Assembly: GCA_031283835.1 (NCBI GenBank)
Contig: JAITBA010000122.1
Span: forward strand, 1 to 5,848
Origin: Oscillospiraceae bacterium
Lineage (GTDB): Bacteria > Bacillota > Clostridia > Oscillospirales > Acutalibacteraceae
Reading direction: 5' to 3'
DNA length: 5,848 nucleotides
Of this stretch, positions 5,601 to 5,848 are shown one piece after another; position 1 is the first letter of the stretch, and every line of letters starts with the position of its first letter. The position numbers and the translations under genes are program-made. The notes under the pieces were generated by a model, which searched no databases, was not told the DNA's origin, and saw nothing but the letters and a program-made list of their open reading frames with translations.

Positions 5601-5622
5601 ACCGTTTTAATGCGGAATCGTG

Positions 5623-5848
5623 TTAGGCGTCGTAGAACGCGCGGGCTGCCCAAAAAAGCATGGCGACGTCGGTTTTGGCAGCCAGCTCAAAGGGGGCGTG
5701 CATGCTGAGCACGGGCACGCCGAGGTCAACCACGTCAATGTTCAGCTTGGCAAGATAAGCCGCCACGGTGCCGCCGCCGCCTTCGTCCACTTTGCCCAGC
5801 TCGCCCGCCTGCCATAGGATGTTTGCGCCGTCGAGCACGTTGCGCACC
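5623..5848 (-). CDS. M18-family aminopeptidase, C-terminal part (5' end outside window)
   Basis: The last 74 residues of a zinc metallo-aminopeptidase of peptidase family M18 (aspartyl/lysyl-type, cytosolic, usually a dodecamer), which removes N-terminal residues from peptides. Diagnostic blocks are WQAGELGKVDEGGGGT, the DVVDLGVPVLSMHAPFE stretch with the His (codon at 5698-5700) that serves as a zinc ligand in this family, and the final helix ending FYDA. The frame is open to the window edge, where the first complete codon is GTG read as an internal Val, so it is not a start. The full protein should be roughly 430-480 residues. GELGKVDEGGGGT points to the bacterial M18 group common in Clostridia. 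It is convergent with the HAD gene. Confidence 0.93.
   Translation of the reverse strand, partial: VRNVLDGANILWQAGELGKVDEGGGGTVAAYLAKLNIDVVDLGVPVLSMHAPFELAAKTDVAMLFWAARAFYDA

Noticed and set aside
5601..5622. Bidirectional terminator between the HAD gene and the M18 aminopeptidase gene
   Set aside because: The 22 bp contain no stem that could form a stable hairpin; only a short T-run (TTTT) is present.

Overview
The window reads as ordinary chromosome of an anaerobic, fairly GC-rich Firmicute. It is most likely a Clostridia-class gut bacterium of the Oscillospiraceae/Ruminococcaceae type; this placement is inference. The support is strong purine-rich Shine-Dalgarno sites, sigma-A type promoters, a glycolytic GAPDH of the Firmicute kind, an anaerobic ribonucleotide reductase activase, a Clostridia-type P-loop ATPase and an M18 aminopeptidase. 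No mobile element, tRNA, rRNA or CRISPR array is visible.

Layout. Positions 2-463 hold the 3' end of gap (GAPDH), closed by a strong intrinsic terminator at 518-558. A consensus promoter at 588-616 then starts a tight forward cluster: pxpA (5-oxoprolinase subunit A, 646-1398), a DUF1445/YcsI-type D-glutamate cyclase-like gene (1442-2239) and nrdG (2256-2774). This cluster converges on lysA (minus strand, 2892-4190), and the 117 bp between the two genes are filled by a nested tandem repeat. lysA is divergent from a small P-loop ATPase gene (4257-4943) across only 66 bp, with promoter elements for both directions packed there. The ATPase gene is followed by a YihX-like HAD hydrolase (4998-5600), probably co-transcribed. 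The 3' end of an M18 aminopeptidase gene (minus strand, 5623-5848) converges on the HAD gene and runs off the window.

How the genes work together. PxpA and the DUF1445 protein both point to 5-oxoproline/glutamate metabolism: D-glutamate cyclases form 5-oxo-D-proline, and PxpA is one part of the ATP-dependent 5-oxoprolinase. The PxpB and PxpC subunits are not in the window. nrdG appears to ride in the same transcript without its usual partner nrdD. The other genes are independent housekeeping functions: glycolysis, lysine/diaminopimelate metabolism, phosphatase and peptidase.

The most unusual items are the composite repeat between nrdG and lysA, which reaches into the nrdG stop codon, the compact pxpA-DUF1445-nrdG arrangement, and the uncharacterised P-loop protein whose first codons overlap the lysA promoter. 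I found no convincing new defence or mobile system.
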